Shown: positions 44,698-54,993 of the stretch, piece by piece | Position numbering within the stretch: position 1 is the stretch's first letter | Layout of the letters: each line of letters opens with the position of its first letter | NCBI GenBank assembly: GCA_951804985.1 | Contig: OX638133.1 | Span: 8,018,501-8,082,500 of the forward strand | Origin: Dryomyza anilis | Lineage: Eukaryota; Arthropoda; Insecta; Diptera; Dryomyzidae | Direction: 5' to 3' | DNA: 64,000 nucleotides | Position numbers and translations under genes: made by a program | Notes under the pieces: model-generated | Told to the model about the DNA's origin: nothing | What the model saw: the letters and a program-made list of their open reading frames with translations, nothing else | The model's database searches: none

Positions 44698-46192
44698 ACT
44701 TTGCCACTGAGCCAGATGGCATATCTGCACATGTGTTGAAGAAGCGCGCGTCAACGCTGGCTTGTCCGTTGCGTAACCGAAAAAGGGCGAGGCTACGAAC
44801 CCTGCCAATTACCGACCCATTGCAATATGCTCTGCACTCTCCAAGGTAATGGAGACCTTGTGAACTATCTTGAGCACAACGAATTGCTCAGTGACCGCCA
44901 ATATGGTTTCCGTAGGGCCAGATCCACAGGTGACTTGATGGCGGTCCACCCCGAAAAGTGGAATATTTGTATTCACCTTTTCGGGGAGAGTAAAGCTGTT
45001 GCTCTCGATATTTCCAAGGATTTTGATCGAGTGTGGCATAAAGCCTTTGTTTCAAAACTAATTGCATTTGGTGTTGGTGAATCTTTTACTCGATGGATAT
45101 CGAGTTTTCTCCACGATCGTTCTATACGAGTTGCGATGGATGGTGTTTTTTCAGAACAACATTCCATCAATTCTGAAGTTCCGCAGGGTTCCGTCCTATC
45201 CACGTCCCTATTTCTGGTATTTATCAATGACCTTCTGTCCTCGACCCAGAACTCAATCCATTCCTTTGCAGATGACAGTAACATTTGTCATTCATATTCG
45301 TTCAACAAGCGCCCAAACTCTTTGGAGATTGAGAGTAAAAGACGCACTATGAATGACACGCTCAATAATGACCTTAAATCAATCTCCGAGTGGGGTGTTG
45401 CAAATAGAGTAGATTTTAATGCCAGCAAGACCCAATTTTGTCTGTTATCCCACAAAAGAATGGATTCACCTCTCCCACCCCTCAATATGGTGCTGTAGAT
45501 ATTGCGCAGTCAGCTGATCTTGACGTTCTGGGCATATCAATTCAATGTGATCTCCGTTGGAATGATCACATTTTTAATGTGTCGAAAGAAGCGGCCAAGT
45601 GCCTCGGTTTTTTAAAACGGTGTAAAACATACTTCACTTCTGCTGACTTACGCACTGTCTACACTACCTATATTCGGCCTAAAATGAAATTCAATTCGCA
45701 CATTTGGGCAGGAGCTCCTTGGAGTTCCTGGACCGAATTCAACAATGTGCGATATATTTAATAGGGGATGAAAATATCTCATCGTCTATTGGTTCTATTG
45801 TGCACCGAAGGACCGTTGGGTGTGTAAGCCTGTTTTATAGGTATTACAACGGTAAGTGTTCGAGTGAAATCCATGGCCAGGTCGTGTGTTTTCTCGTTCT
45901 ACTCGGGCGTCAAACCAAGCCCACCCCTTCGTAGTCCACTCGAATCTCAGTAGAACCACGCATTATAGAGAGAATTCGTTCTTCAGTCGCACGACACGTT
46001 TGTGGAACAATCTCCCTGCGTCCGTTTTTCCCGTCATTTTTGATATTGGCAAGTTCAAAACTAACATTCACCGACAATACTCCATCTTTCCCCCTCCATT
46101 TAACCTATCATCCCTTCTTACGATCAACACTGTACATTGCATGAATAGGGGGCATCCCCTGAGCGTTGGTTAATTTGTTAAAAAAAAAAAAA
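44698..46192 (+). mobile_element. 5'-truncated LINE, copy 2, decayed reverse transcriptase
   Basis: The longest frame (44827-45498, 223 codons) covers the RT palm. It has block A (ALDISKDFDRVWH, with Ala to Asp before Phe relative to copy 1), block B (EVPQGSVLS; copy 1 and the family norm have Gly before Val), block C (FADDS) and NASKTQFCLLS. It then shifts frame into AAKCLGFLKRCKTYF and YIRPKMKFNSHIWAG (45438-45761), with further breaks to 46173. Near 44778 about 72 bases present in copy 1 (the SCWKVANV region) are deleted. Upstream, PDGISAHVLKK marks the RT entrance, so this copy extends further 5' than copy 1. It ends GAGCGTTGGTTAATTTGTT plus a 12-A tail (46181-46192). It cannot encode a working enzyme. 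Confidence 0.92.
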
Positions 46193-47323
46193 TTTAAACT
46201 CTTCTATTCGGTGTCGGTCTAATAACATTTAAATGGTGGATGAAAGAAGAGCCATATATGCTCTACAATTGCTTGCTAAATTTTTCTTCCATTTTTTATT
46301 TCATTTTTTGATTTCCTTATTTCAGATTTTTGTTTATTCATACATTTTTCATTCGATGTGTTCCATACATTTTTTTTTTTTTTTTGAATTATTTGACAAA
46401 CCACAGATCAATATGTTTCTCCAAATTTACAAATTTTGATGTAGATTGCTCCAAATCCTCATATTACTGTATCCCTTTTTGAAGAACGGGTTTCCAAAAT
46501 TATTTGGTTTTCTAAAACTTGCATCATCGTCGATTTATCAGACATAATTCTTTTTGATGAATCTGTTGTCTCCAATCAGATTGGGACTCAGACGAATTAA
46601 CCAAAAATAGTATTTTCCCTCACTCACGAAATTTCAATAAACACAAATTCAAAGCCAGCCAATTTTAAAATAAAAATTAAATAAAACAAAAAAAATTCAA
46701 AGCCTACTTTACATACTGAAGCAAAAACTTGATTTGAAAATCAGCAATGCTTAAATTTTTTGTGTTTAACATTTGTCTATTTTTAACATCTAAATTTTGC
46801 GTTTGATATCGAAAGGTGGTACACATATTATTAATTTTTATTTTTTTTTATATAGTGATATTTTTATATATAAATTTTCAGAAATCATGGAATATTAAAA
46901 ACTAAAAAATAACTTTTTATGGCATTGACCTGCACTAAATGCAGTAAAATCTTACCCTAAATTTTCTCATAATATAGTTAACCCTATTTTAAAACTTGAA
47001 TTCTACTCTACACCATGAATCTTAAAGAACATAAATTCCGTCAGTACATATTCTGCGCTATCCTTAAATGCTCTGCACATAAATCAACGAATGAAGTGTA
47101 AAAAATGTTTTATGACTGCTGCTCATCACAAAAAAGGAAATTGCTCAAATTATCCTTATACACGTATATAAAGCAGGATACAGGACAGGAAACACTCTCA
47201 GCCACTTTAAGGTGTCCTCCAAATGGGGAGCATGTGTGGGTGTTGTGTGTGTCTGTCAGTTGATGTTGCATTTTTCACGTAGAACAAACGATACTCTGTT
47301 CATTTAACGTTTTTTTTTTACAG
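46193..47323. other. Presumed intron 1, distal part
   Basis: AT-rich with Phe-rich chance frames. Composition becomes more balanced from about 47000. A polypyrimidine tract (47310-47319) precedes the acceptor of the exon that follows. Confidence 0.45.
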
Positions 47324-47430
47324 GACATTGGCTGAAGCTGATGCTGATGGTGCTACTGCTGCTATTGGCCACTTTAGTGTCAATGTGGGAATTTCATGGC
47401 ATTGACCATTTGTTCTCAGTTACTACCAGC
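47324..47430 (+). CDS. Internal exon encoding a start codon and signal-peptide-like leader (partial gene)
   Basis: This 107-bp exon is preceded by a ten-base T run and ACAG (47311-47323) and followed by AGC/GTGAGT (donor at 47431). One phase is open throughout. From the first ATG (47341) it reads MLMVLLLLLATLVSM and then WEFHGIDHLFSVTTS, 30 residues up to a phase-0 donor. The hydrophobic leader resembles a cleavable signal peptide or signal anchor, so the protein should enter the secretory pathway. The other two phases contain stops. Reading back into the candidate first exon (donor 40058) meets a stop, which agrees with translation starting here. No downstream exon was found in the window, and the mature domain is unknown. 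The family is not recognised. Confidence 0.5.
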
Positions 47431-47844
47431 GTGAGTGTATCGTTTTTTTTTGGAAGCTCCTCTTATTTTGTCGTTGGGCGGCCAACGTAAGTTCGTTAGT
47501 TGTTGCTTGACGGGAGTGTTTTTTGGTTAGTTTTTTTAATATAGATATTCTATATATTTTTTGTAGTTGTTCTTTTTTGTAGTTTTGGCAACGTCTTTGA
47601 CCCTGGGGTGCAATAAAATGGCAAATAAAGTGCATTGTTAACCTTATGAACGCATTGTCTACATTTTCATATGCAGTATGTGTTGTGTTGGTGTAATTTT
47701 CTCGGTATGTGTGTTTTTAGCACTACTCTGACGTCACTTTTTAGATGCCTAACTTAGTTTTGGTTGTCGAAAGTTTTTTTACAACACTTACGTCATAGTT
47801 GTTTTGACAACTTTGTGCACAATATGTTGTTGAAATTTAAAAAT
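47431..47844. other. Presumed intron 2 start
   Basis: T-rich sequence directly after the donor, without repeats shared elsewhere. A 70-codon minus frame overlaps the exon and is a shadow. Confidence 0.4.
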
Positions 47845-48540
47845 TTATATATATTCTTATCAGCATCACTACCCGAGTCCGTTTAGCCATGTCTGTATGT
47901 CTGTCCGTCTTGCTGTCTTGCTGTCCGAATACAGAATAACTTGAGAAATACTGATCAGAATGCGATGAAATTTCGTCTGAATATATTTTAGCCAAATGTT
48001 GGAACTGAGTTTGAAAATGAGCCAAATCGGTCAACGGACACGCCCACCTCCCATACAAGTCACTTTTATATAACTATTTCGGAACTAATAATTCGAAAAG
48101 TATTTAAGGTATAGTTATAAAATTTAAAAGGTATTGTTAAAATTCACCTATAAATATGTGGTCCAAAAATGGGCGTGATCCATTATTTCCCTGGTTTTCA
48201 TAGTGGAAATTTAATCCGTAAATTATTAAAATCAAAACTATGAAATATTAGCCTTTCAAAATTTTAAATATAGCGTGGTTTATATTTATTATATTTTTCA
48301 AATTTTTATTTTTTTAATTTATGGGGATATAAGACGTAAATTTCTGATATATGAATAATATTCTGAGGGAGGGTAGGTTCAGCATAATTAAAAACTTTAA
48401 AATTAAGGTATGCAATTAAATATCTCACATTAATATCCCCACCAAAGGTGTAGGGTATTCCATAGTCGGGCCCGACCGACTATAAAAATCCGCCCCATGT
48501 GACCGAACTTATCCATGTGACTTAACTTTCCCAACTTGGC
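47845..48540 (+). mobile_element. HINE-related element, diverged, 5' end missing
   Basis: The core TATATATATTCTTATCAGCA...CCCGAGTCCGTTTAGCCATG is followed by a GTCTGTATGTCTGTCCGTC tract. Near the right end come GGTGTAGGGTATT, hairpin-like ATAGTCGGGCCCGACCGACTAT, and a tail ending CTTTCCCAACTTGG. The interior differs from the other copies, so this is an older or separate subfamily. The ACCCTACAC start is absent. Confidence 0.75.
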
Positions 48541-48738
48541 TAGACTGGGACTAACAACATCTTTTCATAGAAACATTTTTCTATACCGCGCTACCTCTCG
48601 GAAAACCTACGAGAGTAAAACATTTCCTATGAAAAACTCTCACCAACCACTTTGAGTACAAATATAACACGGTCAGCTCAAATTGTTGAGAGATCTCGAC
48701 CTAAGTTCTTATAGCACTGGAGCGCCAATTATTATTAC
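48541..48738 (+). mobile_element. tRNA-derived SINE (family D), head missing
   Basis: It starts inside the body (ACTGGGACTAACAACATCTT) and runs to GCGCCAATTATTATTA, with a short deletion around the CCCGCCG region. With no tRNA head or box A it is a 5'-truncated relic abutting the HINE-like element. Confidence 0.82.
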
Positions 48739-49264
48739 CATATTAGGCACGATGGTTCCTTAATATTTCTCAATAAATGATATTCTTCAAGATTTAATTT
48801 CAAGGCATGGCAGTCTTGTTCTTGCATTGGTAGGTCGATTCTGTACTCTTTTTTTTGCTTTTTTTCTCATTCTCTCTGAAATAGGCTTGTATTTCTTGCC
48901 AATGTTACAAGTCTACATTGTAAAATCTAATTTCTGTGACATGTTTAAAGGTCTGCAGGATGTATCAATTTACTACTTCCTAGGACAATGCCGTGTCAAA
49001 GTGGCCGAATCGGCTCATATAAAAGTTTGACAAATATGATAGTTAATAGAACAATTTTAACGTAGAACTATTAAGTTCACTTTGTTCTATAGTTTTTCTG
49101 ATAATCAAAAACGTTCATATTAGTGAGTGAAAAAATCTTTATTCACGCTGAATTTGAAATAAAAAAAAAATTGGAACACTCTATTTCTTGTGCATCTCTT
49201 GGGATTTTAATTAAACATTAGCACAAATGCATTTGAAACACATTTCAAGATATTCATTTTATTT
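48739..49264. other. AT-rich stretch, no gene seen
   Basis: A 67-codon frame at 48827-49030 has a hydrophobic N-terminus (FCTLFFAFFLILSEIGLYFL) but starts in T-rich sequence with no splice signal. I do not call it. Confidence 0.35.
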
Positions 49265-49433
49265 TAAAGCATTCTAATGAATATGTTGCTCACAACAACA
49301 AAGCACCAAGTACTACCAAAACACAAACAAAACATAACTGCAGTGAAGTACAGTGAAGTGCATTGGTGATGTGCGATAAAAATACAAATACTGAAATAAA
49401 CTTTTATATTTTTTGTTATCATTCTTCTTAGTC

Positions 49434-50125
49434 TACCATGTCTCGGAGACCTCCGATGCCTCGAATTTTTATCGAATATCTTCGAGAAAAATGTTCTATC
49501 TCGTTGTTTTATAGATTCTTATTTTTATAATTTCTCGTACATTCAAATTTATTGAAAAGATACGATATATAAACAAGAAATATCGAACTTTGATCATTTT
49601 TTTTACTCAATATTCTTTCTATTTCAAAAATTTCTCATACCGAGAAAACTCCGATAAAAGTCATCGATATCTACGTATAATGATATTAATAGTTTCGCAC
49701 TTCAGTCCTATAATAACTTAGGTCGAGCTCTCTCATCATTTTGAGCTGTGCGTGTTATATTTGTACTCAAAGTGGTGGGACCTACAGTTTATTGCCGAAT
49801 CCGAACGGCCGGTGAGAGCTTTTCATAGCCAATATTTTACTCTCATCGGTTTGCCATTTACTGCCGAGAGGTAGCGCGGTATAGAAAAATGTTTGTATGA
49901 AAAGATGTTGTTAGCCCAGGTAGTTCCAGGTTTGAACCGGGGACCTTTCGGCTCAAAGTCCAACGCACTAGTCACTGAGCTACCGCGGCTACGGATATCT
50001 ACTTATCATGTATGTCAAATTTGACGCTCGATATCGGTACGAGTAAGTGTCCGATATCGTGTGATTTCTCCTTTTACTCGCATTGAGCTCACAACGATTT
50101 CGAAGCGGATGGCATACTGGGTTAC
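49434..50125 (-). mobile_element. Family G element, copy 2, with SINE inside
   Basis: It starts CATGTCTCGGAGACCTCCGATG, the reverse of the right end of the 10-kb copy. It continues with TTTCTCGTACATTCAAATTTATTG, CCGAGAAAACTCCG and, after the SINE, CAAATTTGACGCTCGATATC and TTTACTCGCATTGAGC. It sits inside family H, whose other copy lacks it. Confidence 0.75.
49675..49993 (-). mobile_element. tRNA-derived SINE (family D), complete
   Basis: Head (reverse of CACTGAGCTACCGCGGC), body and ATAATGATATTAATAG tail are all present. The 9-bp GATATCTAC at 49666-49674 and 49994-50002 is the target duplication within family G. Confidence 0.92.
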
Positions 50126-50695
50126 TGTTAAGAATTTCCATTAATATGGAAATATAGAAACATTCAAAGGTATAAGAAAATCATATAATATTTTATATTA
50201 AGTTTTTTTTATCGAACAAATTTATTTTGTTTCATTTTTTAATTTTTCAAATAAAAAAATATATATTTTTTTGGATTATATATTGCTTTTCGACCAATGC
50301 GTTGTGTTGTCATAATTTTTTTTTAACAATATTTTTTTTTTTGAAAAAATAATGTATTTTTTTTTTAACACATAAATACGGAGAACAACATTACTTCCTT
50401 CGAACACAGAGCGGCATATTTGTTGTTGTTTTCTATGTTCGTCTTCTCACTCGTTGCACTCACTGCATTCGTTGCATGTTCAACGACAGTTGTATGATTT
50501 GGTTTTACAAAACATTGAATGTTTTCAAAAAAAAAATGTCTTGACACTACTTGACACTAATGAAACAAATACTGCAGTGAAGTGTAGTCGCTGGAGAAAC
50601 TTCACTATAACACAAACGACTGTCATTGCAAAATAAACCAAGTACTGTAGAGTGCAGTAGTACAGAGAGGAAACTTCAAATACATGTGTGAGGAT

Positions 50696-53096
50696 GACTA
50701 AAATTAGTCTTGTTTATGCAGGGTCGTTCATATTTTTGCATCGGAATGTCAAACTTGTTCTTGTTCTTCCAAAATTGCAAAAACAAGAACGAGAATAAGA
50801 GTTTTGCATTTTTTGCATTTTGAGTTTATTTCAAAATATCAACTTAAATATTCTTAATGGAATACAAAACAAATTATGGTAGTCTTACCATAAATCAGAA
50901 ATCTATTACAAAATCTAATCTATAAATTTAGAAATTATGTTTAATAAAATTTATTTCTTCCAATATTTTATAAAAATCCATCGCATTAATTGTTTGCTGT
51001 TTCAAATTTGTTTTTTTTTTCAGTACAAAACGAACGTATTTCATTTATATTCAATATGTTCTATTTCAGTAGAACAAATCGAATATAAAGGCCAATTATT
51101 TAAATACTGGTCGAAAGCTAATTTCAAAACATGCCCGTACAAATAAAGAGCATTCGTATTTAATTAATAATTAAATAATTATATTGTTTAAAATTACTTT
51201 TGAACAGAATTTCATAAATAAAAATTCAATTAATTAACAACATAATTTCTTTCATTAAAACCCCATGGTAAACGATCTGAACTTCCCGTCGCGGTACATC
51301 TAAGTCAACAACAATGACAACAAACTACTTTCAACAGCCTATAGGAACCAATCTCTGTCTGTGAGTTCGACCGACCGGCCGGCTGTCCAAACGGACCGGA
51401 CGACAGATCGGCCGAACAGAACGTATAGAACTTAATTTGCATTTTAATGTCGGCTTTTAGGTTTTTTTTCACTCTCGCACGTTTCATGTTCAGTTAATGA
51501 CAGTTAACGGTGAGTATGGTTTGAAAAGGTAGTAGAGCTGCTGGTAAATGGAGGTGTTCAGTGAGTGGTCTCGGCGCATATGAGGAATTAAAAAATCCAT
51601 GTTGCTGGCTATGTTGGAAATTTGTTTATGCAAATGTCAACAACAGCCAGTGTTGAGGACAGCATAGACAACAAATTAAAATGGACAACATGTTGGTGAC
51701 TAATTGAAATTAATTCGATGCGGATATAGTACAAAATATCATGAATGAAGTGAACACAAAAATACAAAAAAAAACACACAACACAGTGGAAAATAATCAA
51801 AATTTTTAATAAGCTGTTTTAATAACTAGAAACGTGTGTCTGACATTTACGAGCTAACATTTTCCAACAATTTGTTGCAATTACATGATTTTATGGGGCA
51901 GCAACAAAACACACACAAATTGTTGCTAAAATTGTTAAATTTTATGACATATTTACTTTAATAAGCTCTAATAAATGAATAAAACCTAAATGTACACGAA
52001 ATATAGGTATTTTTTTATATTTTTATAGCAAGTTTACTGCTTGCAATTACCACAACAAACATATTAAATTAGGAAAAAAAATACAACAAAAAAAAAAAAG
52101 AATTTTTCTTTATTGACCATCATAAAATATGTCCCTGCGCCAGAGTCATTAAAAATCATAGGCCATTCCTATGTTTTGGCCACGAACAAAATTATTATGA
52201 TGCCCTATTAAAGTAGCTTGGCAATTAAACAACATCAGTAGCTCCAGAAAAAAGTATCTACAACAGTTTTGCTACTTCCTTCACATCTTCCTGCAGCAAT
52301 ATTGTTGTACTTTATGACTACGTCTTCTGTTCTATTTTAGCACAGTCAGTAGTAGTTATTTCTGCTGCCCTCGCAGTTCTTGTGTAAAAATCACGCGTAT
52401 CGCGTTACATTTTCTGCGTTCATAAATTAAGCTCTATTTTTACTACTGTTTTGCCGGATGTTGCACGAAGTGCATGAAAAGCAGGTGAAATAAAATACTC
52501 GACTTGATTGCCTCAAGTAATTCGGCAGTTGTTCGTGATACTCTTAAAATAAGCTTTGAAAAAGTTTTGTTTTATTGCGGTTAAAAATTATGATTTAGAA
52601 TAAAAAATAGATTCTCAGAGAACTCGTTATAATTATAAGAACTAAGGTACATTTTAAGGTAAAGTTGAAGAAATTTCATTGAATATATTATTTAAAAGTA
52701 TAATTTATCAGAATTTTCTACCTGCAAGAAATTAATCAACAGGGATAGACATAATTATCTGATGGAATAATCAGTCCACGAGGTTTGAGTCAATCATATC
52801 AACCAAAAATATATAATAATGACACGCCTGTTTAAACTAAAAATATAAATCCAAAAGTTGATTTCTTCAAAACACAACTTTTCAACAACAACAAAAAGTT
52901 ATGTTTAAAAATAATGTGTATACCACGCTCTTCTATAGATGGATGCAGCTCTGCAAAAAAGTATGTCCTTCAAAGCCCATGACTACACAAACATCTAAAA
53001 TGAAGCAAAATCATAAAATAAGAGAACGAGAATACCCGTGGTGGCTAATCGTCCCAATTCCATTCAGAAGGGAGTTATAAGGGGACATGTCGTTAC
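50696..53096. other. Long stretch, no gene recognised
   Basis: A balanced patch at 51260-51620 contains GACCGACCGGCCGGCTGTCC, ATTTGCAT (51437), ATGCAAAT (51631) and a donor-like ACG/GTGAGT (51508) shortly after TTCAGTTA (51490). It could be regulatory or a tiny exon but is unsupported. The rest is AT-rich, with CAACAACA runs near 51640 and 52880. Confidence 0.35.
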
Positions 53097-53207
53097 CGAA
53101 GTTTTTATTTTTTGCATGAGAACTTCTGTCATTTTTGGAGAAGTGTGTATCTAGTACACACTTCTCCGAAAATGACAGAAGTAGTCATGCAAAAAATAAA
53201 ACCTTCG
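53097..53207. repeat. Strong hairpin, 53-bp arms and 5-base loop
   Basis: Left arm 53097-53149 starts CGAAGTTTTTATTTTTTGCA and ends GGAGAAGTGTGTA. The right arm 53155-53207 is its complement with a few mismatches. The loop is TCTAG. Both arms include ACTTCTGTCATTTT. Such a tight palindrome could be a compact MITE, or on transcription a long hairpin RNA. No target duplication is evident. Confidence 0.8.
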
Positions 53208-53422
53208 CTAAACACATATCCCCTTTTCTACATGATGTCTACATCTGCAAAAATGCATTGGAAACCCACTGCAAGACATTCACTTCATATCAAAACATTT
53301 CCTGTTGCCGTCTCTATGCTTGAAAATCAAATGAATGTGTTGCTCACAACAACAAATCACAAGTAGTGTCAAAACAAATTACATCAAGACGTAGTTGTAG
53401 TGAAGAGAACTATACTGATGAG

Positions 53423-53527
53423 CAGGGCAAGTTTATTTTGGCACAAAATATAGTTAAAAATGACACAAAAAAACAGTAAAAATGGCAAAAATGGCATTTT
53501 TTGGCAAAAGCCAAAAAACTTACCCTG
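53423..53527. mobile_element. 105-bp hAT-type MITE with 8-bp target duplication
   Basis: Ends CAGGGCAAGTTTATTTTGGC and GCCAAAAAACTTACCCTG are inverted repeats, and CTGATGAG occurs on both sides (53415-53422, 53528-53535). An 8-bp duplication with CAGGG termini is diagnostic of the hAT superfamily. The interior is A-rich (AAAATGGCAAAAATGGC). Confidence 0.92.
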
Positions 53528-53837
53528 CTGATGAGCAATCAAAATTCCAATACTGAAATTAACTGTTTATGACACTGAGGTGCATTTTACATCTTCTTTA
53601 TCATTTTTATTAATATTGAATATAGAGAAAATTCAAAAGGTATAAGAAAATCATATAATATTTTTTATTCTATTTTTTTATATATCGAACAATATTTGTT
53701 CATTATAGAATATTTATGAATAAATAAAAAAAATTGTTGGATATATTGCTTTTCGATCAATGCATTGTTTTTGTCGTACAAAAATGTATTTATTTTTATA
53801 AAAAATAATGTTTGTTGTGTTTAAAAACACATAAATA

Positions 53838-54156
53838 ATAATAATACAATACATTAATAGTAGGGCGCTACAATCCTATAAAAACTTAGGCCGACCTCTC
53901 TCACCATTTTGAGCTGTGCGTGTTATATTTGTACTCAAAGTGGTGGGACCTACAGTTTAATGCCGAATCCGAATGGCGGGTGAGAGTTTTTCATTGGCAA
54001 TATTTTACTCTCGTAGGTTTGCCATTTACTGCCGAGAGGTAGCGCGGTATAGAAAAATGTTTCTATGAAAAGTTGTTGTTAGCCCCAGTCCAGACTTGAA
54101 CCTGGAACCTTTCGGCTCATAGTCCAACGCACTAACTGTGAGCTACCGACGGTACC
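53838..54156 (-). mobile_element. tRNA-derived SINE (family D), complete
   Basis: The 15-bp target duplication AAAAACACATAAATA is at 53823-53837 and 54157-54171. Family H copy 1 has the unoccupied site at about 50366-50382 (TTTTAACACATAAATAC). Tail ATAATAATACAATACATTAATAG. The head is slightly damaged (GTCGGTAGCTCACAGTTAG). Confidence 0.94.
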
Positions 54157-54490
54157 AAAAACACATAAATACCGACAAAAAAATACTGTCGTCGTACGCC
54201 GAGCGGCAGATTTGTTATTTTTTTACTCGTTGCAGTTGCGCTCACTTGCTGCACTCACTGCATTCGTTGCATGTTCAGCGACAAACATGTTCAGTGTTTA
54301 CTGAATGTTTTGAAAAAAAAAAATGTCTTGACACTCTTGACACCAACGTAACAAATACTGCAGTGAAGTGTAGTCGCTGGAGAGACTTCACTATAACACA
54401 GTCGACTATCATTGCAAAATGAACTAAATACTGTAGTGTGCAATAGAGCATATTTTGCAGAGTGAACTTCAAATACGTGTGTACAGATGT

Positions 54491-54991
54491 TCAGTGTGTA
54501 ACCTGCCCTATTTTGATTCTTGTAAATAGGGTTTTTGTTGTAAATAGAGCTAAACAAAACATGTTCGGTGGTTGGGGGGTGGTTTTAACGTTTTTTTTTG
54601 TCAGTACCAATTTTAATTGGCGCCTCAATTGAAAATTTTATTTTTTTTTGTATTTTAAACTTTCAAATATACCTGAAACCCCTGTTAATGCCCCGTTCAT
54701 TTTTTTTATCTTGTTGGACAGAAAGGGGAGAATTTTTTGAATTTATATATTTTATTTAAAATTTAAAGAAGCTTTCGTATGTACTACTCTAACTTTTTGA
54801 AAAACAAATAACATGTTCGTTAATATTTCTTTCTTTTTAGTTCAGTAATTTGTATTAACTGCCTCTTATATGAAGGGGTGAATTAAGAATTCTTAGATAC
54901 CTTTAGACATATCACTGAACTGGTCTTAAATAAAATAATTGTCAACAGATCCAAAATATCCAGTTGATCTAAAGTTATATTTTAAGTTATC
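54491..54991. other. T-rich stretch, no gene seen
   Basis: T runs and short chance frames only. Confidence 0.4.
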
Positions 54992-54993
54992 TA

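Larger units (their letters stand above)
49265..50695 (+). repeat. Family H dispersed repeat, copy 1, interrupted by family G
   Basis: Two blocks match the copy at 53.3-54.5 kb: 49265-49433 (ATGTTGCTCACAACAACAAA, AATACTGAAAT.AAC) and 50130-50695 (GGTATAAGAAAATCATATAA, CACTGCATTCGTTGCATGTTC, AGTGAAGTGTAGTCGCTGGA). Family G (49434-50125) lies between. No long frame is conserved between copies, and the frames of 60-94 codons are out of register, so a noncoding repeat is the simplest reading. Confidence 0.7.
53325..54490 (+). repeat. Family H dispersed repeat, copy 2, carrying a hAT MITE and a SINE
   Basis: It matches copy 1 in order: ATGTGTTGCTCACAACAACA, CCAATACTGAAATTAAC, GGTATAAGAAAATCATATAA, TTGCTTTTCGATCAATGC, CACTGCATTCGTTGCATGTTC and AGTGAAGTGTAGTCGCTGGA. 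Unlike copy 1 it lacks family G but contains a MITE (53423-53527) and SINE D (53838-54156). A 94-codon frame across 54138-54422 is not kept in copy 1. Confidence 0.7.

Noticed and set aside
44827..45498. 223-codon frame as a host gene
   Set aside because: It is the reverse transcriptase palm of a LINE, with frameshifts downstream and a 72-base deletion upstream. A second copy is at 0.6-2.1 kb.
54138..54422. 94-codon frame shared in part with 50454-50636
   Set aside because: The sequence similarity is real (family H), but the frame is not conserved between the copies, which have frame-changing indels and a SINE overlapping the start.
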